Shown here: positions 1 through 5,036 of the stretch, piece by piece
Layout of the letters: each line of letters opens with the position of its first letter
Position numbering within the stretch: position 1 is the first letter of the stretch
Assembly: GCA_001563325.1 (NCBI GenBank)
Contig: LRSK01000024.1
Span: 1 to 9,435, forward strand
Direction: 5' to 3'
DNA from: Candidatus Thorarchaeota archaeon SMTZ1-83
GTDB lineage: Archaea > Asgardarchaeota > Thorarchaeia > Thorarchaeales > Thorarchaeaceae
Length of the DNA: 9,435 bases
The notes under the pieces: generated by a model
The model's database searches: none
Told to the model about the DNA's origin: nothing
Seen by the model: the letters and a program-made list of their open reading frames with translations, nothing else
Translations under genes and position numbers: made by a program

Positions 1-194
1 ACATCTCTCTCCTCGGATTCGACTTCAGCGTTCGTGTTTGGTTAAATGTCAGAGATTGTTCCCTAGTCACATCATATGTCTTCAGTAATGTCGACGGACC
101 CCTGAATCTCACTATCCTGTCTAGTGGTCGCATCACACAACTATCGGGTGAGGCCTTTGAAACCGACGGATTGCTCCTTTGGTTTGACGCATGA
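1..194 (+). CDS. C-terminal end of an unidentified protein (gene starts before the window)
   Basis: The frame beginning at base 3 is open from the window edge to a TGA at 192-194, giving 63 codons with no start needed inside the window. The residues look like real protein: alternating hydrophobic and polar stretches such as GFDFSVRVWLNV and GPLNLTILSSGRI suggest beta strands, and the chain ends LLLWFDA. No family is recognised and no catalytic motif is visible. A 63-codon stop-free frame can arise by chance, so the call rests mainly on composition and on the other two plus frames stopping early. It would be convergent with the minus-strand membrane gene ending at 290. An extracytoplasmic or beta-rich domain is a guess only. 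Confidence 0.45.
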   Translation, partial: ISLLGFDFSVRVWLNVRDCSLVTSYVFSNVDGPLNLTILSSGRITQLSGEAFETDGLLLWFDA

Positions 195-289
195 TTAGGA
201 TTGCTGGTACACTGAAAGTTCGGGAAGTCCGGATGACACAGTTGAATTGTTTCCGGAGATGTAGATAGAGTGGGGTCAAAGCGTCCGGG

Positions 290-763
290 TCAACTTGGAA
301 GATTGTCCTGCCATGGCGATAGCAACTCTTCCACCACTCGCGCCACAAAGGGCAGTGAGACTATCCCAGTTGTAGGTACCGGGATGCACGTGATGGCTGT
401 CCCAGATGAATATGGACAAGGAAAGAGCAGCCACACAAGTACCATATGAACCACCTGTAGGAGAAGGGTTCTCTCTATGTACTGGGACTTGGTAAGGTTT
501 CCATCTCGAGCCCATCTCCAGACGAGCCACGCAATAGCTAGCCCAGGTACGCAATATGGAAACATGAAGAAAGTGTATGCAGGGTCAATTACAAGGGGCG
601 AGTCGGTGAATGGAGAAACTCTGCCGAAACCCCAAGTCCCAGCCCAGATGAGTACATTCAATGAGCGTGATGTCTGTGAGATTTGGATGCGGATTGGTGT
701 AACAAGGGACCATGTGGCAAGGAAGACCGCGATACGGATGGGACTCCAGATGGTGTTCTTCAC
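290..763 (-). CDS. Polytopic membrane protein of unknown function, paralogue of the protein at 2057-2560
   Basis: This 157-residue protein starts with GTG at 763 and stops with TGA at 290-292. Hydrophobic stretches at about residues 11-30, 35-47, 68-86 and 98-115, plus a weaker one near 125-145, suggest three to five membrane segments with a basic loop (WRWARDGNLTKSQ) between the third and fourth. No enzyme or transporter motif is recognised. It resembles the protein at 2057-2560 in order of features: a PAYTFFMFP stretch against PYSYTLFPFP, then a basic loop, a hydrophobic helix, and a late CIPVPTTGIV against VIPLPIFHIV. The similarity is weak but collinear. No clear Shine-Dalgarno or TATA box stands out upstream. 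The plus-strand frame across the same region (477-875) has poor protein character and is taken as its shadow. Confidence 0.6.
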   Translation of the reverse strand: MKNTIWSPIRIAVFLATWSLVTPIRIQISQTSRSLNVLIWAGTWGFGRVSPFTDSPLVIDPAYTFFMFPYCVPGLAIAWLVWRWARDGNLTKSQYIERTLLLQVVHMVLVWLLFPCPYSSGTAITCIPVPTTGIVSLPFVARVVEELLSPWQDNLPS

Positions 764-902
764 TTCAAGGGTCGACTCCTCTCCTAATCATGGGACCTCA
801 GAGATACGTCTTCTCCAGAAAGCCCTTTCGAGATGGTCAGGTAAAGACAGGATGCAATCATTCGCCAGGTACTGAGAGGACGAGGATTCCTCAAGAGCAA
901 TC

Positions 903-951
903 TCTCATAGCTTGACGTCGTCATTGGGCTGGTCCTGTGCTTGATTTACGG
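903..951. repeat. Copy 1 of a 49-base dispersed repeat (other copy 3961-4009)
   Basis: Aligned without gaps to 3961-4009, 36 of 49 bases match, and 10 of the 13 differences are transitions. Read on the minus strand, one frame is preserved in both copies and ends at the same stop: VNQAQDQPNDDVKL here (stop at 905-907) and VSKAQNQPGDSTKL in the other copy. That frame differs from the frame of the membrane gene at 921-1145, whose end overlaps the repeat. Confidence 0.6.
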
Positions 952-1145
952 GGCACCTCTCGTTCCGAGTAATAGGCAAGTAGGCCAAAGATGACAAGCA
1001 CAATCCCAATCGGAACTACAAACGTCCAGCCCGGGCCACCACCAAGTGGTCCAATGTACGGATGATGTGGAACAGCTCCCATGATGATACCGCCTGCAAT
1101 AAGAATGAGTCCGAACAAGATTGCGGCGATGTAATCCGTTCTCAT
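921..1145 (-). CDS. Small membrane protein with two transmembrane segments
   Basis: This protein of 74 residues starts at the ATG at 1145 (MRTDYIAA). The start is preferred over the in-frame ATG at 1157 because GGGGTG lies four bases upstream of 1145 on the minus strand, a reasonable Shine-Dalgarno match. Two hydrophobic helices, about residues 5-24 (IAAILFGLILIAGGIIMGAV) and 42-58 (FVVPIGIVLVIFGLLAYY), flank a short loop rich in Pro, Gly and His. A charged tail follows. No family is recognised. The tail may be altered: a neighbouring frame over the last 15 codons is conserved in the repeat copy at 3961-4009 and ends in AQDQPNDDVKL, so a frameshift near position 950 is possible. Its neighbours on the same strand are also membrane proteins, but gaps of more than 150 bases argue against one operon. 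Confidence 0.6.
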   Translation of the reverse strand: MRTDYIAAILFGLILIAGGIIMGAVPHHPYIGPLGGGPGWTFVVPIGIVLVIFGLLAYYSEREVPRKSSTGPAQ

Positions 1146-1174
1146 GGTGCACCCCATTAGTATAGGTTATTCTC

Positions 1175-1342
1175 ATGAGTGCTAGACATCTTCTGGTCAT
1201 AAACTGTGGCAGCGATTGCTTTACTGGGGCACCTAGTATCTACATGTATCAGCCCACGGAGTTTCAGGCGCTTTGGGCTAGCTTGATGGGCGAACCTACT
1301 TTCACTTGGCTTCTTCAGAACGGCATTTCAAGCATGAATTGA
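1175..1342 (+). CDS. Possible small protein of 55 residues, divergent from the small membrane gene
   Basis: An ATG at 1175 opens 55 codons to a TGA at 1340-1342 in an otherwise empty gap of 218 bases. It begins MSARHLLVINCGSDC and ends TWLLQNGISSMN. Its start is 29 bases from the start of the divergent gene at 1145, so promoters would have to overlap. No Shine-Dalgarno is evident and no family is recognised. Composition is acceptable, but a random open frame of this size is common; this is a candidate only. Confidence 0.15.
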   Translation: MSARHLLVINCGSDCFTGAPSIYMYQPTEFQALWASLMGEPTFTWLLQNGISSMN

Positions 1343-1375
1343 AATATCAACACAGCTCGGACACGGATTTGCATC

Positions 1376-1891
1376 CTACATCTGCATCGTTTCTGGCCCT
1401 GTTGTCTTTGAAGTCATCAACGCCACGTGCTTGGCTACGACTCCGTTAGGAATCGGCGTTATCACAATTGAAGGGACTACTATCGCGGGTAGGGCATTCC
1501 AGAAGCCAAAAAAGAGCCCGCCCGGCTGCATCCAAGCCAGTAACGTCGTTACTATGGCAGCAGGTACCTGAACGATGCAGAGCACTATGAATAGGATGAC
1601 TCCATTCCCGAGCAGGAATTGCCAGCCTTCGCCGATTCTAATTTGCCAGAGACCTTCGCTTAGAGAGGAATTGATTGCACCAAGTATCAAGAAAAATCCA
1701 GTGAAGATGTAAACAATGGTGAACAGAACTGCCATTGGCTCAAATGTCATTGGAACAACAGTATATCTTACAATCCACTCGACAAGCGGTAAGAATAGAA
1801 TGTATCCAGACATTAGCAATGAGAAGATGATCCCATGTCTGAAGTACTTGACCAGAATTGACGTGTTGACTCCTATTCTCTCTTTCCTCAT
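1376..1891 (-). CDS. Membrane protein with about four transmembrane segments, function unknown
   Basis: This 171-residue protein starts at ATG 1891; a GTG directly before it (1894) is the only earlier in-frame start nearby. Hydrophobic helices lie at about residues 19-41, 53-75, 93-118 and 125-148. Short cytoplasmic-looking basic ends (MRKERIG at the N terminus, KHVALMTSK near the C terminus) fit an even number of spans. No catalytic or transport motif is seen. Near the last helix it carries TPIPNGVVAKHV, reminiscent of the IP-x-P motif near the C termini of the proteins at 290-763 and 2057-2560, so it may be a distant third member of that local group. A candidate BRE/TATA element sits about 39 bases upstream, suggesting its own promoter with a short leader. 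Confidence 0.65.
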   Translation of the reverse strand: MRKERIGVNTSILVKYFRHGIIFSLLMSGYILFLPLVEWIVRYTVVPMTFEPMAVLFTIVYIFTGFFLILGAINSSLSEGLWQIRIGEGWQFLLGNGVILFIVLCIVQVPAAIVTTLLAWMQPGGLFFGFWNALPAIVVPSIVITPIPNGVVAKHVALMTSKTTGPETMQM

Positions 1892-1925
1892 CACGCAGAA
1901 TCCTGTAGGCTAATTCAGCTGCGAA

Positions 1926-1940
1926 TCATATTTCCTTTTT
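1926..1940 (-). promoter_or_regulatory. Candidate BRE/TATA element for the gene at 1376-1891
   Basis: On the minus strand this reads as an A-rich run followed by a TATA-like core (AAAAAGGAAATATGA). The core is centred about 39 bases before the ATG at 1891, which would put transcription start roughly 13 bases upstream of the gene using normal archaeal spacing. Position and composition are the only support. Confidence 0.3.
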
Positions 1941-2056
1941 GGCATGGATGCCAGTATTCTCTTGATGCAGTGGTAGGCCGCTTCGAAAGGGACAGAGCTA
2001 GTGCTTCTGGTCACGAGCTATGATAGTAGGATTGCTTGATTGAAAGCGAGCGCTTG

Positions 2057-2560
2057 TTATAATGTTGCGGATGGCTTCCATTCGGACCGATGTACTATGT
2101 GCACGCTTACAATGTGGAATATCGGCAGCGGAATGACTGTATCGAACAAATACACCCGGGATATATCCGAACCAGAAGCATATCCGGACCATAATGCACC
2201 CGACAAGAAGGCTTGGATTATGAGGGCAGCTATCACAACACGTGAGGCTGTTTCTCTCTCAATGGCTCCTCCTGCGAATCGAAACATGACATATGATGTG
2301 CACAATTGCAGAGGAACGAAAAGAGCAGTCCACAGGAGTGCTTGCTCATTGGGGAATGGAAAGAGAGTATAGCTGTAAGGACCCGCAATCGTGCTCCCAG
2401 ACTCGTGGATGAGTGTCCAGAGTGCAGCAACCAGAGTGAATCGAATGTATGAACTGCCACGCCTAATCCCCAGAGTGTGAGGTATAATCAGTGACACCAA
2501 GAGGAGAAGAGTCAAGATTGCTCTTGGTCTGGACGAGTTGGTGCTACTATGCGTCAACAT
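2057..2560 (-). CDS. Polytopic membrane protein of unknown function, paralogue of the protein at 290-763
   Basis: This protein has 167 residues. The open frame extends upstream to 2635, but the start is placed at ATG 2560 because AGGAG lies about nine bases upstream and because this gives a 14-base overlap with the end of the preceding gene, a normal arrangement for translational coupling. Hydrophobic helices lie at about residues 14-30, 38-50, 70-92, 105-123 and 137-155, with a basic N terminus. It shares with the protein at 290-763 an aromatic/proline stretch (PYSYTLFPFP), a following helix, a charged loop and a late IPLPIFHIV motif. It has no recognised family or active-site motif. Being coupled to the single-domain anchored protein upstream suggests the two products work together, perhaps as a complex, but this is inference. 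Confidence 0.65.
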   Translation of the reverse strand: MLTHSSTNSSRPRAILTLLLLVSLIIPHTLGIRRGSSYIRFTLVAALWTLIHESGSTIAGPYSYTLFPFPNEQALLWTALFVPLQLCTSYVMFRFAGGAIERETASRVVIAALIIQAFLSGALWSGYASGSDISRVYLFDTVIPLPIFHIVSVHIVHRSEWKPSATL

Positions 2561-3110
2561 GATCCCACTCCTCTGGTCGTTGATCTCTGAGCAGCTGTTC
2601 ATGCCTCTTCTTGCACAATAGCACCGATATGCCACAGAGTACCACGGGAACGACCACGGCCACTCTCATGATGGCATGAGTATAGATGTTCAGAGTTGGG
2701 TTCCTGCTCGTCCATTCATAACTGAACCATTGGGTGACATTGGCATAGTTTCTAGCGAAGAGAAGGAGCCTGTATTCATAAGTCATTGTCAGTACCATCT
2801 CCTCCCTCATCTTAACCTGATAATAGAAACACGCTATTTCATGCAAGTCGGTATCACGCGTGAAGTCACTGACGTTGCGGTCTCCGAGCTCAATCAGAGC
2901 ACACTCAACGACTCCAAGGTCTGCCTCGTAGCTGAATACCACTATGTCACCCTGACTGCCACGTATTGTCGTTCTGAATATGCTACCAGGTCCTATGTCT
3001 CCATAGCCCGTCTTAGTGTGCGTACCGTATTGAATCCCCAATGGGGGATATCCTAAGATGATGACAAGCACAATTATGAAGCCGATACCTTGGGCAGTAC
3101 GAGAGGTCAT
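2547..3110 (-). CDS. Membrane-anchored protein with an extracytoplasmic beta-rich domain
   Basis: This 187-residue protein starts at ATG 3110; an in-frame GTG at 3128 is the alternative, and neither has a well-spaced Shine-Dalgarno. Residues 8-23 (GIGFIIVLVIILGYPP) form a signal-anchor-like helix. Residues 25-140 look like a folded, strand-rich domain with two NxS/T sequons (NVS, NVT), and residues 146-166 are a second hydrophobic helix followed by a charged tail (KKRHEQLLRDQ). The expected topology is a domain outside the cell held by one or two helices with a short cytoplasmic tail. The pattern of strands followed by an aromatic-rich stretch before the last helix recalls archaeal GOLD/emp24-like extracellular domains, but that is an impression and not a family assignment. 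It is the first gene of a pair with the polytopic protein at 2057-2560. Confidence 0.65.
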   Translation of the reverse strand: MTSRTAQGIGFIIVLVIILGYPPLGIQYGTHTKTGYGDIGPGSIFRTTIRGSQGDIVVFSYEADLGVVECALIELGDRNVSDFTRDTDLHEIACFYYQVKMREEMVLTMTYEYRLLLFARNYANVTQWFSYEWTSRNPTLNIYTHAIMRVAVVVPVVLCGISVLLCKKRHEQLLRDQRPEEWDHVDA

Positions 3111-3216
3111 TACCCCATGAATAGGCACATCTTGAGGACTTCTGTCTTTTCTTTCGCACCCGGGCAGCCCCTACTTGTGGAGTAGATGTCTTAGAGAGGG
3201 CCACCCTATCAACTCC

Positions 3217-3259
3217 GCAATAGTCGACTATGAGCGAGTAGACTCTCTGTTTCATTTGA
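3217..3259. repeat. Copy 1 of the 43-base repeat located upstream of both toxin-antitoxin modules
   Basis: Compared without gaps to 4036-4078, 34 of 43 bases match and all nine differences are transitions. It ends 57 bases before the first antitoxin start. The minus strand reads QMKQRVYSLIVDYC here and QTKQGVYLLMIDYC in the other copy, so it may be derived from a protein-coding ancestor and not from an operator. Confidence 0.65.
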
Positions 3260-3288
3260 GAGCGACAATCGGTACAAATCCAACGAGA

Positions 3289-3315
3289 TTATAAGCAATT
3301 ATCAACATTATAAGT
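3289..3315 (+). promoter_or_regulatory. TATA box and direct repeat upstream of the first toxin-antitoxin module
   Basis: TTATAAG at 3289-3295 is centred about 25 bases before the ATG at 3317, the usual archaeal TATA-to-start distance, which predicts a leaderless mRNA beginning at that ATG. The same heptamer recurs at 3309-3315, exactly 20 bases (about two helical turns) further on. Two such sites next to the start could serve as the operator for autorepression by the antitoxin, but the second could also be chance in AT-rich DNA. Confidence 0.5.
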
Positions 3316-3316
3316 C

Positions 3317-3514
3317 ATGATAGATATGGGCGAAACGACTACAATCCCACTGACAAAAGAAACCCGTGATCTCCTCAAAAGATATGGGCGGAAGGGAGAA
3401 ACCTACGATGAATTGATCCGCCGCCTCCTCAATGTTGCTGAAAAAACCGAGTTCGCTAGAAGGCAGAAACGAATTCTCGAGGAGGAGGAGTTCGTTCCAC
3501 TTGACCAAGTTTAG
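3317..3514 (+). CDS. Ribbon-helix-helix-type antitoxin of a RelE-like toxin-antitoxin module
   Basis: This protein of 65 residues should bind DNA to repress its own operon and neutralise the toxin encoded immediately downstream. The N terminus has the ribbon-helix-helix pattern: a short strand (TTTIPLTKE, about residues 7-15), helix 1 (TRDLLKRYGR), a Gly-turn (KGETYDE) and helix 2 (ELIRRLLNVAEK). The charged C-terminal part (FARRQKRILEEEEF) is the expected toxin-binding region. ATG 3317 is chosen because the TATA box lies at leaderless distance; ATG 3326 is a possible second start. The toxin gene overlaps its end by 14 bases. Short archaeal proteins of this pattern are common partners of RelE-fold or PIN toxins; the exact family cannot be fixed by eye. 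Confidence 0.8.
   Translation: MIDMGETTTIPLTKETRDLLKRYGRKGETYDELIRRLLNVAEKTEFARRQKRILEEEEFVPLDQV
3481..3490 (+). promoter_or_regulatory. Shine-Dalgarno site for the RelE-like toxin, inside the antitoxin gene
   Basis: GGAGGAGGAG sits ten bases before a TTG at 3501 in the toxin frame. It encodes Glu residues of the antitoxin tail at the same time. Its strength and spacing decide the toxin start, since no ATG or GTG exists between this site and the conserved toxin core. Confidence 0.6.
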
Positions 3515-3782
3515 AGTCCTGCTCTCCCAGACTGCAGTGTCACAATTGAGTCTACTGGACTCTGGACAGAAAGAGAAGGTCAAAGATGCTCTAATGGGCC
3601 TCGAGGATGACCCCTTTCGAAGAAGGTCTGGTGTAGACATCAAGAGACTCATGACTCCGGATGAACCACCTCTCTTTAGATTGAGAGTTGGTGACTATCG
3701 AGCAATCTACTTTGTAGTAGAAGATGAAGTAAGAATATCTGAGATAATCCATAGAAGCAAGGGATACAAGTGGCTGGAGTAG
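3501..3782 (+). CDS. relE: RelE/ParE-superfamily toxin
   Basis: This 93-residue protein is the expected size for the family. Members are mostly ribosome-dependent mRNA endonucleases (RelE branch), or gyrase poisons in the ParE branch. It shows the family fold in order: strand 1 (KFRVLLSQTA), two helices (VSQLSLLDSGQKEKVKDALMGL), the DDPF turn at 36-39, KRL at 48-50, the hallmark FRLRVGDYRAIY at 59-70, a strand (VRISEIIHR) and a C-terminal RSKGYKW. Lys48, Arg60, Arg62, Arg67, His84, Arg85 and Tyr89 are the basic and aromatic residues that could act in RNA cleavage. The open frame reaches back to an ATG at 3432, but those extra residues are an out-of-frame reading of the antitoxin; TTG 3501 with its Shine-Dalgarno site is preferred. 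It overlaps the antitoxin by 14 bases, so translation is probably coupled. Confidence 0.85.
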   Translation: MTKFRVLLSQTAVSQLSLLDSGQKEKVKDALMGLEDDPFRRRSGVDIKRLMTPDEPPLFRLRVGDYRAIYFVVEDEVRISEIIHRSKGYKWLE

Positions 3783-3960
3783 TTCCTAAACTGGCAAGAG
3801 GTCCGAGGCTAATGGGCAGATTGGCTCATAGGACCCTTCCCCGGCCGCTCGATGTTTGGCAGATATGAGTCCAAGCAGAGATAGCTGTCGTCAACCAAAC
3901 TCTGAAAGGCCATGGTCGTGAGGGCTTAACCCTGTAGGCTAAACCAGCAAATGCACCATT

Positions 3961-4009
3961 TCTCACAGCTTGGTGCTGTCACCGGGCTGGTTCTGGGCCT
4001 TACTGACGG
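3961..4009. repeat. Copy 2 of the 49-base dispersed repeat (other copy 903-951)
   Basis: It matches 903-951 at 36 of 49 positions with no gap. On the minus strand it encodes VSKAQNQPGDSTKL ending at a TGA complementary to 3963-3965, in step with the stop of the other copy. Confidence 0.6.
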
Positions 4010-4099
4010 TTCAGTGCTGAACGCCCCTTCGTTTTGCAATAGTCGATCATAAGCAAGTAGACTCCTTGCTTCGTCTGACTACAGTGATTCTCTTCTGTC
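3963..4099 (-). pseudogene. Degenerate remnant of a minus-strand coding sequence
   Basis: Reading leftwards, one minus frame gives LTEENHCSQTKQGVYLLMID and continues YCKTKGRSALN before a stop at 4000-4002; the adjacent frame then carries VSKAQNQPGDSTKL to a stop at 3963-3965. Each half has a diverged second copy in this window (3217-3259 and 903-951 respectively), and in both cases the aligned differences fit a preserved reading frame. This looks like a broken gene, with one frameshift near 4010, whose pieces also occur elsewhere in the window. No start codon or family is recognised and the parent gene is unknown. Confidence 0.35.
4036..4078. repeat. Copy 2 of the 43-base repeat upstream of the VapBC module
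   Basis: Diverged copy of 3217-3259, same orientation relative to the following toxin-antitoxin genes, ending 70 bases before the vapB start. All differences from copy 1 are C/T or A/G. Confidence 0.65.
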
Positions 4100-4105
4100 A
4101 GTGAG

Positions 4106-4111
4106 TTTAAA
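4106..4111 (+). promoter_or_regulatory. Candidate TATA box of the VapBC module
   Basis: TTTAAA lies about 40 bases before the vapB ATG at 4149. Normal archaeal spacing would start transcription near 4134, leaving a leader of about 15 bases that contains the Shine-Dalgarno match GTGATC at 4140-4145. Confidence 0.4.
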
Positions 4112-4114
4112 TCA

Positions 4115-4135
4115 ATACATACACATACATACACA
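4115..4135. repeat. Short ATAC/ACAT tandem repeat in the vapB promoter region
   Basis: The 21 bases read as ATACATACACATACATACACA, an imperfect repeat of a four-to-six-base unit. It lies between the candidate TATA box and the vapB start, so a change in repeat number would alter promoter spacing or leader length. Confidence 0.6.
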
Positions 4136-4148
4136 GACTGTGATCAAG

Positions 4149-4385
4149 ATGGGCTACAAGACAATATCACTCTCAGACGAGGCATATGAAATCCTCAGAA
4201 AAGCAAAGAGAAACAATGAGAGCTTTAGTCAGGTGGTAATTCGCCTAGCCAGCAGACGGTCTCTAGATGACTTCGTTGGATGTATTTCAACGGAGTCAAT
4301 CAGTAAGTTATCAGACGCTTTGGATGTGTTTCGGAAAGAGCGTAGTAAGACATGGTCTGAAAGCATGGAAGAGATGATAGGTTGA
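4149..4385 (+). CDS. vapB: VapB-family antitoxin
   Basis: This 78-residue protein is expected to bind and inhibit the VapC toxin encoded just downstream and to repress the operon. The start MGYKTISLSDEAYEILRKAK is the typical opening of archaeal VapB (VAPB_antitox, formerly DUF217) proteins: a strand (YKTISLS) followed by helix (DEAYEILRKAKR), then NESFSQVVIRLA as the second helix. The rest (about residues 36-78) is a charged, helical toxin-binding tail ending ESMEEMIG. The open frame runs back to 4101, but the extra residues come from the repeat in the promoter; ATG 4149 is chosen from the family start and from GTGATC (4140-4145), which can pair with the GATCAC of the 16S rRNA 3' end. Seven bases separate its stop from vapC. 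Confidence 0.88.
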   Translation: MGYKTISLSDEAYEILRKAKRNNESFSQVVIRLASRRSLDDFVGCISTESISKLSDALDVFRKERSKTWSESMEEMIG

Positions 4386-4392
4386 GATCGTA

Positions 4393-4785
4393 GTGATTGC
4401 GGACTCATCTTTCATCATTGATCTCATGCGCAAGCGTCAGTCTGCACTAAAGAAGCTAGACGAGATAAGAGAGACCCGACAACTACAGTACATCACATCA
4501 CCAACGGTCATGGAGTTGGCAGTGGGTGTTGCACTGGCTGCGTTGCCCAAGAGCGAGCAGAAGAGAATCGATGGAATACTATCAGGTTTTCAAGTCATCC
4601 CTCTAGACACAATCTCTGCGTGGAGGGCAGGAATTGAAATCGGTAAATTAAGAATGAAAGGGAAGATGGTTGATCCAATAGATGGACAGATAGCAGGGAT
4701 AGCCCTTCAGCATGATGAAACCATAGTAACTCGCAATGCAAGACATTTTCAGCTCTTCAAAGATTTGAGAGTTGAGTCTTACTAG
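4393..4785 (+). CDS. vapC: VapC toxin, PIN-domain ribonuclease
   Basis: This 130-residue protein, starting with GTG at 4393, spans a complete PIN domain. VapC toxins are Mg-dependent ribonucleases that cut tRNA or rRNA and are blocked by VapB. The acidic active-site residues are in their usual places: Asp4 in IADSSFIIDL, Glu41 in PTVMELAVG, Asp97 in VDPIDGQIAGIA, and the TRNARHF motif (residues 113-119) where Asn115 occupies the position of the fourth site. All motifs are intact, so the enzyme is probably active. The start follows the vapB stop by seven bases and is surely on the same mRNA. The encoded start VIADSSFI matches the normal N terminus of the family, supporting the GTG. Confidence 0.9.
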   Translation: MIADSSFIIDLMRKRQSALKKLDEIRETRQLQYITSPTVMELAVGVALAALPKSEQKRIDGILSGFQVIPLDTISAWRAGIEIGKLRMKGKMVDPIDGQIAGIALQHDETIVTRNARHFQLFKDLRVESY

Positions 4786-5036
4786 TGGTCAAAATGAAAC
4801 GACGGTTGTCCAGTCACCAAAGTAGTAACTTGCCTTGGCCCACATTGTTGAGCACCCAAAGGATGACTTCAGGAATGTTTCATCTTCAGAGCTCCTGCTA
4901 TCCGTCTTGAGATATGTGGATGAATAGATTCCCGATTCATTTGGTCAAAGGGTCTTTGCACGCTCCAACTTCAATGGATGCAGCCATAGTAATCTAGAAA
5001 TCCGAGGGGAATGCTAGTGAGAGAGATGAATAAAGA
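4786..5036. other. Intergenic stretch with a possible short coding remnant
   Basis: No intact gene is seen. One plus-strand frame from 4829 to a stop at 4925-4927 reads LALAHIVEHPKDD followed by FRNVSSSELLLSVLRYVDE, 32 codons of plausible helical protein preceded directly by two stops and lacking a start codon. It could be the tail of a decayed gene. No clear promoter for the permease gene was found. Confidence 0.25.

Larger units (their letters stand above)
3783..4148. other. Gap between the two toxin-antitoxin modules
   Basis: No plus-strand gene is seen in these 366 bases. The left part (3783-3960) shows nothing recognisable. The right part contains the repeat copies at 3961-4009 and 4036-4078, a degenerate minus-strand coding remnant and the promoter of the VapBC module. 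Confidence 0.6.

Noticed and set aside
477..875. Plus-strand open frame of 132 codons over the left membrane gene
   Set aside because: It lies opposite the better-supported membrane protein at 290-763, has no family features and an unlikely composition.
2561..2635. Upstream extension of the membrane gene at 2057-2560
   Set aside because: It lies inside the preceding gene in another frame, and a Shine-Dalgarno site precedes the ATG at 2560.
3013..3255. Minus-strand open frame of 80 codons beginning MKQRVYSLIVDYC
   Set aside because: Its second half overlaps the anchored membrane protein gene and loses protein character; only the first 15 or so codons are supported, by the repeat, so it is treated as repeat and not as a gene.
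3432..3500. Earlier ATG for the RelE-like toxin
   Set aside because: The added residues re-read the antitoxin in another frame, and a strong ribosome site points to TTG 3501.
1902..3942. Shared 12-mer CCTGTAGGCTAA at 1902-1913 and 3931-3942
   Set aside because: The match fades at once on both sides and one such exact 12-mer is expected by chance in a window this size.
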